Source: Fictibacillus fluitans
GTDB lineage: Bacteria > Bacillota > Bacilli > Bacillales > Fictibacillaceae
Assembly: GCF_030418125.1 (NCBI RefSeq)
Contig: NZ_JAUHTR010000001.1
Location: 496,001-560,000, forward strand
DNA length: 64,000 nucleotides
Reading direction: 5' to 3'
Shown piece after piece: positions 43,617 to 51,248 of this stretch. Under the pieces are notes generated by a model, which did no database searches, was not told the DNA's origin, and worked only from the letters and a program-made list of their open reading frames with translations. A program made the translations under genes and the position numbers. Every line of letters begins with the position of its first letter. Position 1 is the stretch's first letter.

Positions 43617-44197
43617 TATTTGTCTCCTCCTTGGAATTTTTCAACTGGGCCCATCCATTCTGACATGCCTGGCACAACATTTTTAATTTTTGTAAAACCT
43701 TTGTCTGCTAAAATTTGTGATGCCCGGTCACTTCTATTACCTGTCCGGCACACAACATAAATATCTTTTTCTCGATCTAATTTTTCTATATTGTTCTCGA
43801 GTTCACCAAGCGGAATTGAGAGAGATCCCGGAATATGACTGAACATATATTCAGCTGGTTCTCGAACATCGAGAATTACTGTATTTTCTTGTTCAAGTAC
43901 CTTTTCTAGCATCACGTTATCGACTGTGTGAGGAAATTTGGTGTCTTCCTTCACTTCATCGGGATTCGCCTTACGAAGGTAATGTCTCAATACTTCTCCT
44001 TCAGAAGTTGTTCCTAAATATTGATGACCTGTACTTTTAGCCCAACTTTGAATATCAGCGGTTGAGCCTTTATCAGTTGCTTGAATTTCAATGACCTTTC
44101 CTGATTCTAATTTTTCCATCGCTTTTTTTGTTTTTACAATTGGCATTGGACACGCTAGTCCTTTGCAATCCAACACTTCGTTTGCAGCAATAGCCAT
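43616..44197 (-). CDS. TusA-rhodanese fusion (YrkF-like)
   Basis: 193 residues. TusA domain first (LDCKGLACPMPIVKTKKAME, about 8-27), then rhodanese (VILDVREPAEYMF; active-site CRTGNRS near residue 147). The fusion joins sulfur carrier and transferase in one chain, as in YrkF of B. subtilis and, in part, CstA of S. aureus. GGAGGTATTAAT precedes the ATG; 12 bases follow the single-domain rhodanese gene. Confidence 0.9.
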   Translation of the reverse strand: MAIAANEVLDCKGLACPMPIVKTKKAMEKLESGKVIEIQATDKGSTADIQSWAKSTGHQYLGTTSEGEVLRHYLRKANPDEVKEDTKFPHTVDNVMLEKVLEQENTVILDVREPAEYMFSHIPGSLSIPLGELENNIEKLDREKDIYVVCRTGNRSDRASQILADKGFTKIKNVVPGMSEWMGPVEKFQGGDK

Positions 44198-44209
44198 ATT
44201 AATACCTCC

Positions 44210-44509
44210 TTATTTTCTTTCCTTCTCCCAAGCAAGCATGCCGCCCGTCATGTTCTTCACGTTCATTGATTTCTCAGAAAGAAACTCACATGCTTTTCCA
44301 CTTCTTTTTCCAGAACGGCAAACCAAAATATATTCCTTATTGTTATCCAATCGGGTATATTGATTCGGCAAATCTCCCAATGGAATATGTGTAGCTCCTG
44401 GAATCATGCCTTGTTCCACTTCTTCCTTTTCCCGTACATCAATAACGTTTATTTCTTTACCACTTTCAATTCGTTTTGCTACTTCTTCGGGGGTAATTTT
44501 TTTATACAT
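44210..44509 (-). CDS. Single-domain rhodanese
   Basis: 99 residues with the rhodanese core: INVIDVREKEEVEQGMIPGA and active-site loop CRSGKRSGKA (Cys near residue 64). It transfers sulfane sulfur in the cytoplasm. First gene of the yrk-like operon, 22 bases after a CstR-like operator. GGGAGAACAAACC precedes the ATG. Confidence 0.9.
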   Translation of the reverse strand: MYKKITPEEVAKRIESGKEINVIDVREKEEVEQGMIPGATHIPLGDLPNQYTRLDNNKEYILVCRSGKRSGKACEFLSEKSMNVKNMTGGMLAWEKERK

Positions 44510-44530
44510 TGGTTTGTTCTCCCTTCTTTT

Positions 44531-44546
44531 ATACCCAGCGGGGTAT
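44531..44546. promoter_or_regulatory. CstR-like operator, proximal
   Basis: ATACCCAGCGGGGTAT, palindromic arms ATACCC/GGGTAT with a 4-base centre, 22 bases before the first gene of the sulfur operon. Confidence 0.75.
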
Positions 44547-44603
44547 TTTTTTAGTTAAAAAGAAAAGCCAATTGGTCTTCTAGTCATTTTCCATCGGCTT
44601 GTA

Positions 44604-44619
44604 ATACCTATGGGGGTAT
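44604..44619. promoter_or_regulatory. CstR-like operator, distal
   Basis: ATACCTATGGGGGTAT, the same palindrome type, 58 bases upstream of the proximal copy. Two sites would allow cooperative repression. Confidence 0.7.
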
Positions 44620-44728
44620 AATAACTTACATTTTTTTTGCTGTCAACTATAGAAATTATAAACGATTTGTTTTACTTTATTCTGTATAGCCGTACCCGTA
44701 TGTGTATTTTTGAAACTTTAGAGAAATA

Positions 44729-44757
44729 AAAAAACCACCAAGTGATCCTTGGCAGTT
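44729..44757 (-). terminator. Terminator of cstR
   Basis: AAAACTGCCAAG...CTTGGTGGTTTTTTT immediately after the cstR stop codon. Confidence 0.75.
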
Positions 44758-45021
44758 TTAACGACTTTTCACCAGCATATTAACAGCTTCCTCGACCGCT
44801 TTTTGATGGGAAAGATCTCCTTCTTCCATTTGCTTTTTAATACATTCCTCTAAATTCTTCCCCACAATTAACCCAATGGTCCTGTCAATGGCAGTTCGGC
44901 AAGCACTTAATTGTGTAACCACATCCCTGCAATCCTTGCCTTCTTCAATCATCTTTAATATTCCTCGCAGTTGTCCCTCTAACCTTTTCAGACGATTTTT
45001 CATTGGATCGGTATATTCCAT
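44758..45021 (-). CDS. cstR: CstR-type persulfide-sensing repressor (CsoR family)
   Basis: 87 residues of the CsoR/RcnR family (NRLKRLEGQLRGILKMIE). The two conserved Cys fall at 31 and 60, exactly the reactive pair of S. aureus CstR. The His that completes the Cu(I) site in CsoR is replaced by Asn 56 (VGKNLEEC). It is therefore a persulfide sensor rather than a copper sensor. An additional Cys is at 41. It probably represses the sulfur genes through the ATACCC-N4-GGGTAT sites. Confidence 0.92.
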   Translation of the reverse strand: MEYTDPMKNRLKRLEGQLRGILKMIEEGKDCRDVVTQLSACRTAIDRTIGLIVGKNLEECIKKQMEEGDLSHQKAVEEAVNMLVKSR

Positions 45022-45480
45022 AGATACACCACCTTCTCAAGTTGATTTTTTTCATCTATTTACTTGGAATTATAACATGTGAAAATAAGAATAATAAATA
45101 TATTAAAATGCGCATTCTATTCAGAGAAATTTGTACTGCACTTAATATTGCAAAAAATCCACAATAATCAGGTTTGAAGCAGATTGAATACCTTACTATT
45201 TATATAATCAGGTTCATTTTTTGCATAAGCCGTTAATTACATTAGGTTGCCTTCCGAGATTCTAATACCATAGTTCCTCTCTATAAGGTGTCAATATCTT
45301 CTCGATTTACAGCAGCAAGGGGAAGGGAAAAGACTAACTGCAAAAAACTCAAACGGACGGGTTAATTGGAATACATTCAGATTACATCAGGGGTTATTTT
45401 GTAAAAAATATGATAAAGTTAGAGGGAAGATAGCAAATGATTTTAGGATTAAATTAAGAACCCGGAGTTGTTGTGTTTTC
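45022..45480. other. Gene-free stretch
   Basis: No supported gene, hairpin or operator. A few stop-riddled frames only. Confidence 0.4.
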
Positions 45481-46230
45481 ATGTCTGTGACAGTTATTAT
45501 ACTGGTGGTTGCAGCCGTTTTTATTGGGGCGTTGTCACGTGCAACATTTGGATTTGGTGAAGCTGTTGTCAGTATGCCTTTACTTGCATTATTGCCTATC
45601 GATTTACATACATCAATTTCCTTAATCGGATTAGCAGGACTTACAGTAGCTTTATTAACTGCAATTTCAGGATGGCGTTATATTGATCGTCCTGCTCTAA
45701 TTCGATTAGTTATTGGGGCTTTAGTAGGTATTCCAATAGGTCTGCTATTGGTCATAAAATTACCTGCAGGTATTGTAACGGTTGTACTGGGTATATTTTT
45801 AATATTATATGGCTTTTACTCTTTTATGAAAGTCACTTTTGCAAAACAAGCTTTTAATCCAAGGCTAAAGGCAAGTTTTTGGGCACTTCCAATAGGAATT
45901 ATATCAGGTATCATGGGAAGTGCTTATAATACGCATGGCGTGCCAGTTGTTGTTTATGGTACTCTAAAACGCTGGGAACCGAATCGTTTCCGTGGCACTT
46001 TACAGGCTCACTTTTTAATTTCGGGTGTTTTTATAGTAGCTGGACAAGCGCTTGGAGGACTATGGACAAAGGATTTACTCCTTTTGTTTGGCTTTTCTTT
46101 ACCAATGGTTGTTATTGCAACCTTTTTGGGTATTTTTATACACAATCGTATTCCTAAAGAAAAATTTGAACGGTATGTATTTCTCCTTCTCGTACTTCTG
46201 GGTGCTTTGCTGTTAGTCAATACAGCTTAG
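45481..46230 (+). CDS. TauE/SafE-family permease, second copy
   Basis: 249 residues, eight or so membrane segments, with the TSUP motif FGFGEAVVSMPLLALLP near the N-terminus and GIISGIMGSAYNTHGVPVVVYG in the middle. Likely exports a sulfur oxyanion. It is divergent from cstR on the opposite strand and not closely similar to the exporter at 40950. No CstR-like site is seen before it. Confidence 0.82.
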   Translation: MSVTVIILVVAAVFIGALSRATFGFGEAVVSMPLLALLPIDLHTSISLIGLAGLTVALLTAISGWRYIDRPALIRLVIGALVGIPIGLLLVIKLPAGIVTVVLGIFLILYGFYSFMKVTFAKQAFNPRLKASFWALPIGIISGIMGSAYNTHGVPVVVYGTLKRWEPNRFRGTLQAHFLISGVFIVAGQALGGLWTKDLLLLFGFSLPMVVIATFLGIFIHNRIPKEKFERYVFLLLVLLGALLLVNTA

Positions 46231-46613
46231 ATGGCGGTCAAATTCGTATTTTTCTATTCACTATACTTTGTGAGCATGCAGTGTGAATGACTTAGATCCT
46301 CATTTTCCACACAACGGACCGCATATGTCGCAAGCTTCGTGCTTTCATCTGTATAAATAATTAAATTTAAATCTTTCCTACGCTGAATTCAGCGTAAAGG
46401 TCATACAAAAAGTAACCTACTCAGTGGATCTAGGTTACTTTTTGTTTTGTAGCCGTCCTTCTACCTATAACCTTTCACAAAGTCCGAACATTTTTATTTC
46501 ATACATCTAGACAGTATACGTGCTCATTATTTTTTTAAAAAAAAGCTTGCATTTTCCCAATCAAAGGGTTGTGTTAATAACACATAGCATCCCTACAGTG
46601 AATTATGCTTGGG
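46231..46613. other. Right-hand end of segment C, non-coding
   Basis: It holds the perfect 18-base palindrome TACGCTGAATTCAGCGTA (46379-46396) and a terminator AAAAGTAACCTA/TAGGTTACTTTT (46406-46447). From about 46400 on it resembles 58376 onward at the end of segment D. Confidence 0.5.
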
Positions 46614-46800
46614 CTTGTTAATTAAATCCATTAAATTTTGGTGGTCAAAATGTGGTCAATGAGCATTTGACTAATAACACTGCCACCAAAAAAACAAATA
46701 AAAACCCCCTGACACCAATAGTGTCAAGGGGTCTGGGTTTTAATACATGCTCATGTATTGTTCGCGTTCCCACGGGTGAACCTGCGTACGGAAGATATAC
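46614..46800 (-). repeat. glnA 3'-end copy R4
   Basis: TTTTGGTGGTCAAAATGTGG..., terminator CCCCCTGACACC/GTGTCAAGGGG, then the glnA core to GTACGGAAGATAT. One change in the core (CCCACGGG for CCCAAGGG). The similarity to the true glnA end extends leftward for about 300 bases. It marks the border of segments C and D. Confidence 0.85.
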
Positions 46801-47462
46801 CCACCAGTTTTTTTACGTATGATTACTTTCTAAACTCGTATAATATCAGTGTGTAATAAATAAAAGTATTTAATAAAAAAATTAAAACCAAGGTTTTGAT
46901 GGACAAAAAAAGGTCAACTTGATGGTCAGTTAAACTTAATTATTTGAACCAAGAAAAACAAAAAGACTCCGTTTAAAATGAATAATCCTTTTTTAACAAA
47001 CAACATCGAAAACAATTTTTGAGTAAAACATAAACTTAAAACGCTCACTCGCAAAACGAGTGCCATTCATAAAATTACTCAACGCCTAATGCTTTAAAAA
47101 CAGCATCTTCTGGACTTTTATAAAAAGATATTTTGAAATTCAGCAAAAAGTTCCGGTGGAACTGTTACTATATCTACTGCAGTTGATATAGTAACAGAAT
47201 CTTCTTTGCACCTGACTCAAAGCTTACTTGTAAGACGTTCGCAAGCCTTTGTTTATAGTAACACTAATACTTATAGCCCCAAGAACCGCCAACTAACTTA
47301 GCACTGGCTTTTGCATAGACCCTGAACATAATGCTATGAATGCTCTAATGATAGCTCACTAGTTAATCCAGTACAGTGTATATCTTGTATGCATCAAATA
47401 ATCTTTCAAGTTTTTACTAATTATGCCAACTGTTTATAAGTCCGGCCATGATGTAAGTAGAA
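46801..47462. other. Left end of segment D, gene remnants only
   Basis: Contains a frameshifted coding fragment (47075-47214) and a 12-base inverted repeat (47163-47196). No intact gene seen. Confidence 0.5.
47075..47214 (-). pseudogene. Frameshifted C-terminal fragment, unidentified
   Basis: One frame reads DSVTISTAVDIVTVPPELFA then EFQNIFL-stop; the next frame continues YKSPEDAVFKALGVE-stop. Joining them needs one shift in a T-run. Family not recognised. Confidence 0.4.
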
Positions 47463-48149
47463 TTAATATGATAGTCCTTTGACCACTTGCATGTTCTTAT
47501 CACTGATTAGTCCATCTTCTACCCGGATGACGCGTTTCGCTTTTGCTGCAATACTTTCATCGTGGGTAATCATGACGATGGTTTTCCCTTCATTGTTCAG
47601 CTCCTGAAAAAAAGACAGAACCTCTCCGCCTGTTTTCTGGTCTAGAGCACCTGTTGGTTCATCTGCAAGAATCAAAGGGCAATCCCCGACCAGGGCACGA
47701 GCAATGGCCACACGCTGCTGCTGACCACCTGAAAGCTGATTGGGGCGGTGGTTTATCCGATTCCCAAGTCCCACTCTATCAAGTGTTTTAGCTGCTTTTT
47801 CCCTAGCCTCCTTATAACTATCCCCTCTAAGAAGAAGGGGGAGGGCGACATTGTACAACGCGGTATATTTAGAAATAAGGTTGAACTTTTGAAAAACGAA
47901 TCCGATTTTCACATTCCTGATTCTAGCGTACCTTTGTTCAGAATGCTCTGCGATATTCAGTCCATCAAGAAAATAATCGCCGCGATCGATCGTATCAATC
48001 AGGCCGATGAGGTTCATCAGGGTAGTTTTTCCCGAACCGGATGGTCCCAGAATGGCGACAAACTCTCCTGCATCAACAGAAACTGAAACACCCTTCAGTA
48101 CATTGACTTGGTGCTCACCTATACCATAAGACTTATAGATATCCTTCAT
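47463..48149 (-). CDS. ABC exporter ATP-binding protein (MacB/LolD type)
   Basis: 228 residues. Walker [14 protein letters not shown] (about 40-52), Q-loop in [10 protein letters not shown], signature [15 protein letters not shown], Walker [13 protein letters not shown], and H-loop ITHDE. It powers export with the FtsX-like permease encoded two genes upstream. ATG 48149 (MKDIYKSYG) is used: GAGGCGG lies before it, and it directly follows the lipoprotein stop. Confidence 0.93.
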   Translation of the reverse strand: MKDIYKSYGIGEHQVNVLKGVSVSVDAGEFVAILGPSGSGKTTLMNLIGLIDTIDRGDYFLDGLNIAEHSEQRYARIRNVKIGFVFQKFNLISKYTALYNVALPLLLRGDSYKEAREKAAKTLDRVGLGNRINHRPNQLSGGQQQRVAIARALVGDCPLILADEPTGALDQKTGGEVLSFFQELNNEGKTIVMITHDESIAAKAKRVIRVEDGLISDKNMQVVKGLSY

Positions 48150-48150
48150 T

Positions 48151-48708
48151 TTAATTACCGCCTCTGCCACCTTTGCCACCTCCAGTCCTTGGTTTTTGGA
48201 CTCTGATCTTTTCGATTGTTTTTCCGTTTTCCTGATAGTAAACAGATAAGATGCTGCCTGGTGTCACTTCATTCAGGCTTATTTCGCTTTCTTCCATGCC
48301 ACCTTCCCCTCGTGTAACGGTCACCAATGAGACACCTACAGGGATAACGAAAGTTTTTTCCTCACCTGTATATTTCCTTTCCTTTGTTGCGCTGCCACCT
48401 CCGACGGCTCCGGCACCTTCCCCTCCTCGTCCACTTGCGCCACTTTTTCGGCCGCCGCCATTTCCGTCCTTTTCTCCATTCGCTGCAGATCTTTCAGGCT
48501 TTTCTATTAATCTCAATTCAACTTCATTTCCAATCATTTCAGATACTTCCCCATATAAACCTATTTCGTCCATATTACTTGCCGCAGCAGAACTCTCCTT
48601 TTCTCCGCCTGAAGCTAAAGAAGAATTACTTTCTTCTGAGTTAGAACACGCTGCGATCGTAAAAGTCAGCAAGAGTATTGAAAATGAACTAATCAATTTA
48701 TTCTTCAT
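48151..48708 (-). CDS. Gly-rich lipoprotein
   Basis: 185 residues. Signal peptide with lipobox TIAAC (Cys at about 21), a Gly/Arg/Lys-rich low-complexity stretch (GGGRKSGASGRGGEGAG), then a folded part (KTFVIPVGVSLVTVTRGEGG) and a Gly-rich tail. It sits between the permease and the ATPase genes, so it probably works with the exporter at the membrane surface. Families that combine these parts are common in Bacillaceae; role unknown. Confidence 0.72.
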   Translation of the reverse strand: MKNKLISSFSILLLTFTIAACSNSEESNSSLASGGEKESSAAASNMDEIGLYGEVSEMIGNEVELRLIEKPERSAANGEKDGNGGGRKSGASGRGGEGAGAVGGGSATKERKYTGEEKTFVIPVGVSLVTVTRGEGGMEESEISLNEVTPGSILSVYYQENGKTIEKIRVQKPRTGGGKGGRGGN

Positions 48709-48723
48709 AAAAAATCACTCCTA

Positions 48724-49983
48724 TCAATCGTAGTTCAATGCTTCGATCGGTTTTAGCTTAGATGCCTTTGCGGCTGGGTAGTACCCAAAGAAAATACCTG
48801 TAATCACAGAGAAACCAAGGCCAATAAACACACCTTCTACTGAAGCCAGGTATTGTATATCCGTAAACGATAGAACCCAAGGAGCAAATACACTCAGTAA
48901 AACTCCAAGCATTCCTCCGCAAAAGCTGATAAAGGAGGCTTCGAGCAAGAACTCCATTAAAATGACACTCCTTGCTGCACCAATGCTTTTAAGGATTCCA
49001 ATTTCACGTGTACGCTCCTTAACAGCTACCATCAACACGTTCATGATCCCAATTCCGCTTACGATCATAACGATGGCGGCAACAGCGATTAGCAGGGCAG
49101 ACATGGTTTTGGATGTGTCCTGTGCAGAGGAAAGAGTGCTGCCCGCATCAACAACCGTATAAGCTTCCGAATCACCGATGGTTTCTCCAATATATTGCTT
49201 GATTTCATCAATTGCAGGCTGGACGCTGTCTATATTGTTTGCCTGCGCGATAAAGGTTATGGACGCTCCTCCTCCCCCTCCTCTTGCTCCGCTGCTGCCA
49301 GACGTATATTTCACGGCGACATCATAAGGAATGAACGCCATGTCATCAGCAGAAGTTGAATTGGCCATTCCTCCGCCGGTGCTCATTCCTCCAGAACCGC
49401 CGATCCGATCCAATACTCCTGTGACCGTATAAGAGGTCCCTTTTAACAGAACTTTCTGGCCAACAGCTGAATCGATATCTCCTTCAAATAAGAGATTCGC
49501 CATGTTATATCCCAAGACGACTACCTTGTTCCGCAGCAAACCATCTTCGTCCGTAAACAGTTCCCCAGCAACGGGAGTCAGGTTCGTAATATCGGCGTAT
49601 GTTTCATTAATGCCTTGAATATTGACCGTCTCAGCTGTTGTGCCAAAGGCAATATCCGAAGAAGTCCTTGTACTAATTCCAACACTGCCGACATTCGTCA
49701 ACAATTCAGGCATGAGAAGGGCATCTTCTTTAGTAAGCGATTTGGAAGTGGAAGATCCTCCTTTGCCGCCCCCAGATCCGCCACGTGCTTTTGAGATCGT
49801 AATACTTTCAACTGACAGCCTTTTATATTGATCTTCGACTGCCTTTTCACTTGCTTTTCCAATCCCAACCACCATGATAATCGTGAACGTACCGATAATG
49901 ATTCCAAGTGATGTTAAAAATACCCTCACCTTATTGTGAGCCACGCTGAGCAGGATCGAACGCAATTGCTCAACTATCTTCAT
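48724..49983 (-). CDS. MacB/FtsX-type ABC permease
   Basis: 419 residues: one N-terminal membrane helix, a large outer MacB-PCD-like domain (about 45-280) that includes Gly/Ser-rich loops, then three helices typical of FtsX (AVAAIVMIVSGIGIMNVLMVAVKERTREIGILKSIGA). It exports peptides, antibiotics or lipids. It overlaps the adaptor gene by 4 bases and shares an operon with ATPase and lipoprotein. Confidence 0.9.
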   Translation of the reverse strand: MKIVEQLRSILLSVAHNKVRVFLTSLGIIIGTFTIIMVVGIGKASEKAVEDQYKRLSVESITISKARGGSGGGKGGSSTSKSLTKEDALLMPELLTNVGSVGISTRTSSDIAFGTTAETVNIQGINETYADITNLTPVAGELFTDEDGLLRNKVVVLGYNMANLLFEGDIDSAVGQKVLLKGTSYTVTGVLDRIGGSGGMSTGGGMANSTSADDMAFIPYDVAVKYTSGSSGARGGGGGASITFIAQANNIDSVQPAIDEIKQYIGETIGDSEAYTVVDAGSTLSSAQDTSKTMSALLIAVAAIVMIVSGIGIMNVLMVAVKERTREIGILKSIGAARSVILMEFLLEASFISFCGGMLGVLLSVFAPWVLSFTDIQYLASVEGVFIGLGFSVITGIFFGYYPAAKASKLKPIEALNYD

Positions 49984-51125
49984 TTTTTCACACCGCCTAT
50001 CTGGATGGTCTCTCCTTGTTTAAGCCCTTCTGTTACTTCTGTTTGAACGCCATTTGTCAGACCGCCCCTAATGGCCCTTTTTTCCGTTTTTTCTCCCGTC
50101 TTCACTGTGACATATTGCTTACCGTCTTCAACAAATATCGCCTTGTTTGGAACGAGCAGGACATCTTTTTTTTCTTTCTTGAGAAAGGTAACAAAAGCGG
50201 TCATCCCTTCTTTGATAGCAGCGTTCGGTTCAGCCAATTTGCCGGTAACCTCATACGTCACAATCCCAGAACTATCAATTTTCGGTGTGCTGTTAACCGA
50301 AACGACCTTACCTTGAAGATTCTCAAGCTTCAAGGAATCAATCGCGACTCTCATTTCCTGATCTTTTTCAATACCTGAGATATCACTTTCAGTCGCACTA
50401 GCCTTTATATAGATAACAGAAGGATCAACAATGGTCATAAAAGCGGTATCAGAGGCCGCGGAATTGGTGTCCGTTCCAGCTTTAACACCTGATACAACTT
50501 CGCCTACTTTATAATTAATGGTTGTAATTTCGCCATTGATTGGTGCTTTAAGGTAAATTTTGTTCATGTTATTTTTAGCTTCCTGCAATTTGTTTTTTGC
50601 ATCTTCTATCTCTAAGCTGGTACTTTGAATGGCACCGTTGCTATTGAGTAATGTTTGGTATTTTTTATTTTCGATTTCATAAGCTGCCTTTAATGTAAGA
50701 TCATCCGGCCTGGCGTCCCATTTAGCCTTTGCTTGATCAACCTTATATTTAGCATCCAATTTTTCAATTTCGTACTTGTTAGCCGCTTCAGAATACATCG
50801 CATTGGCTTTACTTAATGCGTTCTCTGCTTGGGTAACAGCAAGCTTTAAATCGGTATCCTCAAGCACCGCAAGAATTTCTCCCTTTTTTACTTTTTGGCC
50901 GGTTTGCGCCTTTATTTCTTTGACTGTCCCGCTCAATTCAAAACTCAAATTGACCAAAGGCAGACTGATTCGTCCATCCGCCCCCAAACCAACCTCTAGA
51001 TTTCCTTTCTTCACTTTCTGCTCGGTTGTTTTTACAGGAGTCGATTCTGCCTTATCCGAACACCCCGCTAATAATCCCGCTCCCAATGAACAAGAAAGAA
51101 GGATTGCGATCATTTTTCTCCTCAT
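49980..51125 (-). CDS. MacA/HlyD-type membrane fusion lipoprotein
   Basis: 381 residues. Lipobox LLAGC (Cys near 22), biotinyl-lipoyl-like halves (LSFELSGTVKEIKAQTGQKVKKGEILAVLED and LKAPINGEITTINYKVGE) around a coiled-coil hairpin (about 85-180), and a beta-barrel part. It couples an ABC exporter to the outer surface. First gene of the efflux operon; AAAGAAAGGACTGG precedes the ATG. Confidence 0.9.
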   Translation of the reverse strand: MRRKMIAILLSCSLGAGLLAGCSDKAESTPVKTTEQKVKKGNLEVGLGADGRISLPLVNLSFELSGTVKEIKAQTGQKVKKGEILAVLEDTDLKLAVTQAENALSKANAMYSEAANKYEIEKLDAKYKVDQAKAKWDARPDDLTLKAAYEIENKKYQTLLNSNGAIQSTSLEIEDAKNKLQEAKNNMNKIYLKAPINGEITTINYKVGEVVSGVKAGTDTNSAASDTAFMTIVDPSVIYIKASATESDISGIEKDQEMRVAIDSLKLENLQGKVVSVNSTPKIDSSGIVTYEVTGKLAEPNAAIKEGMTAFVTFLKKEKKDVLLVPNKAIFVEDGKQYVTVKTGEKTEKRAIRGGLTNGVQTEVTEGLKQGETIQIGGVKK

Positions 51126-51211
51126 AAGTACCAGTCCTTTCTTTTTTCCACAAGATTTATAGTAACAGGTATTTGTGATGCCTATGTGTGGAGCCCGGAG
51201 AAATTCATTTA

Positions 51212-51248
51212 CAAAAAAAGACAGTACCTTTTTGTAAGGAGCTGCCTT
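51212..51248 (-). terminator. Terminator after the kinase gene
   Basis: AAAGGCAGCTCCTT...AAGGTACTGTC followed by TTTTTTT on the minus strand; the stem has two small mismatches. Confidence 0.65.

Noticed and set aside
44758-45021. Copper-sensing CsoR
   Set aside because: The His ligand of the Cu(I) site is Asn here and all neighbours are sulfur genes, so CstR is the better call.
48251-48733. 160-codon + strand frame opposite the Gly-rich lipoprotein
   Set aside because: Pro/Ser-rich product is the expected shadow of Gly/Arg-rich codons on the other strand.
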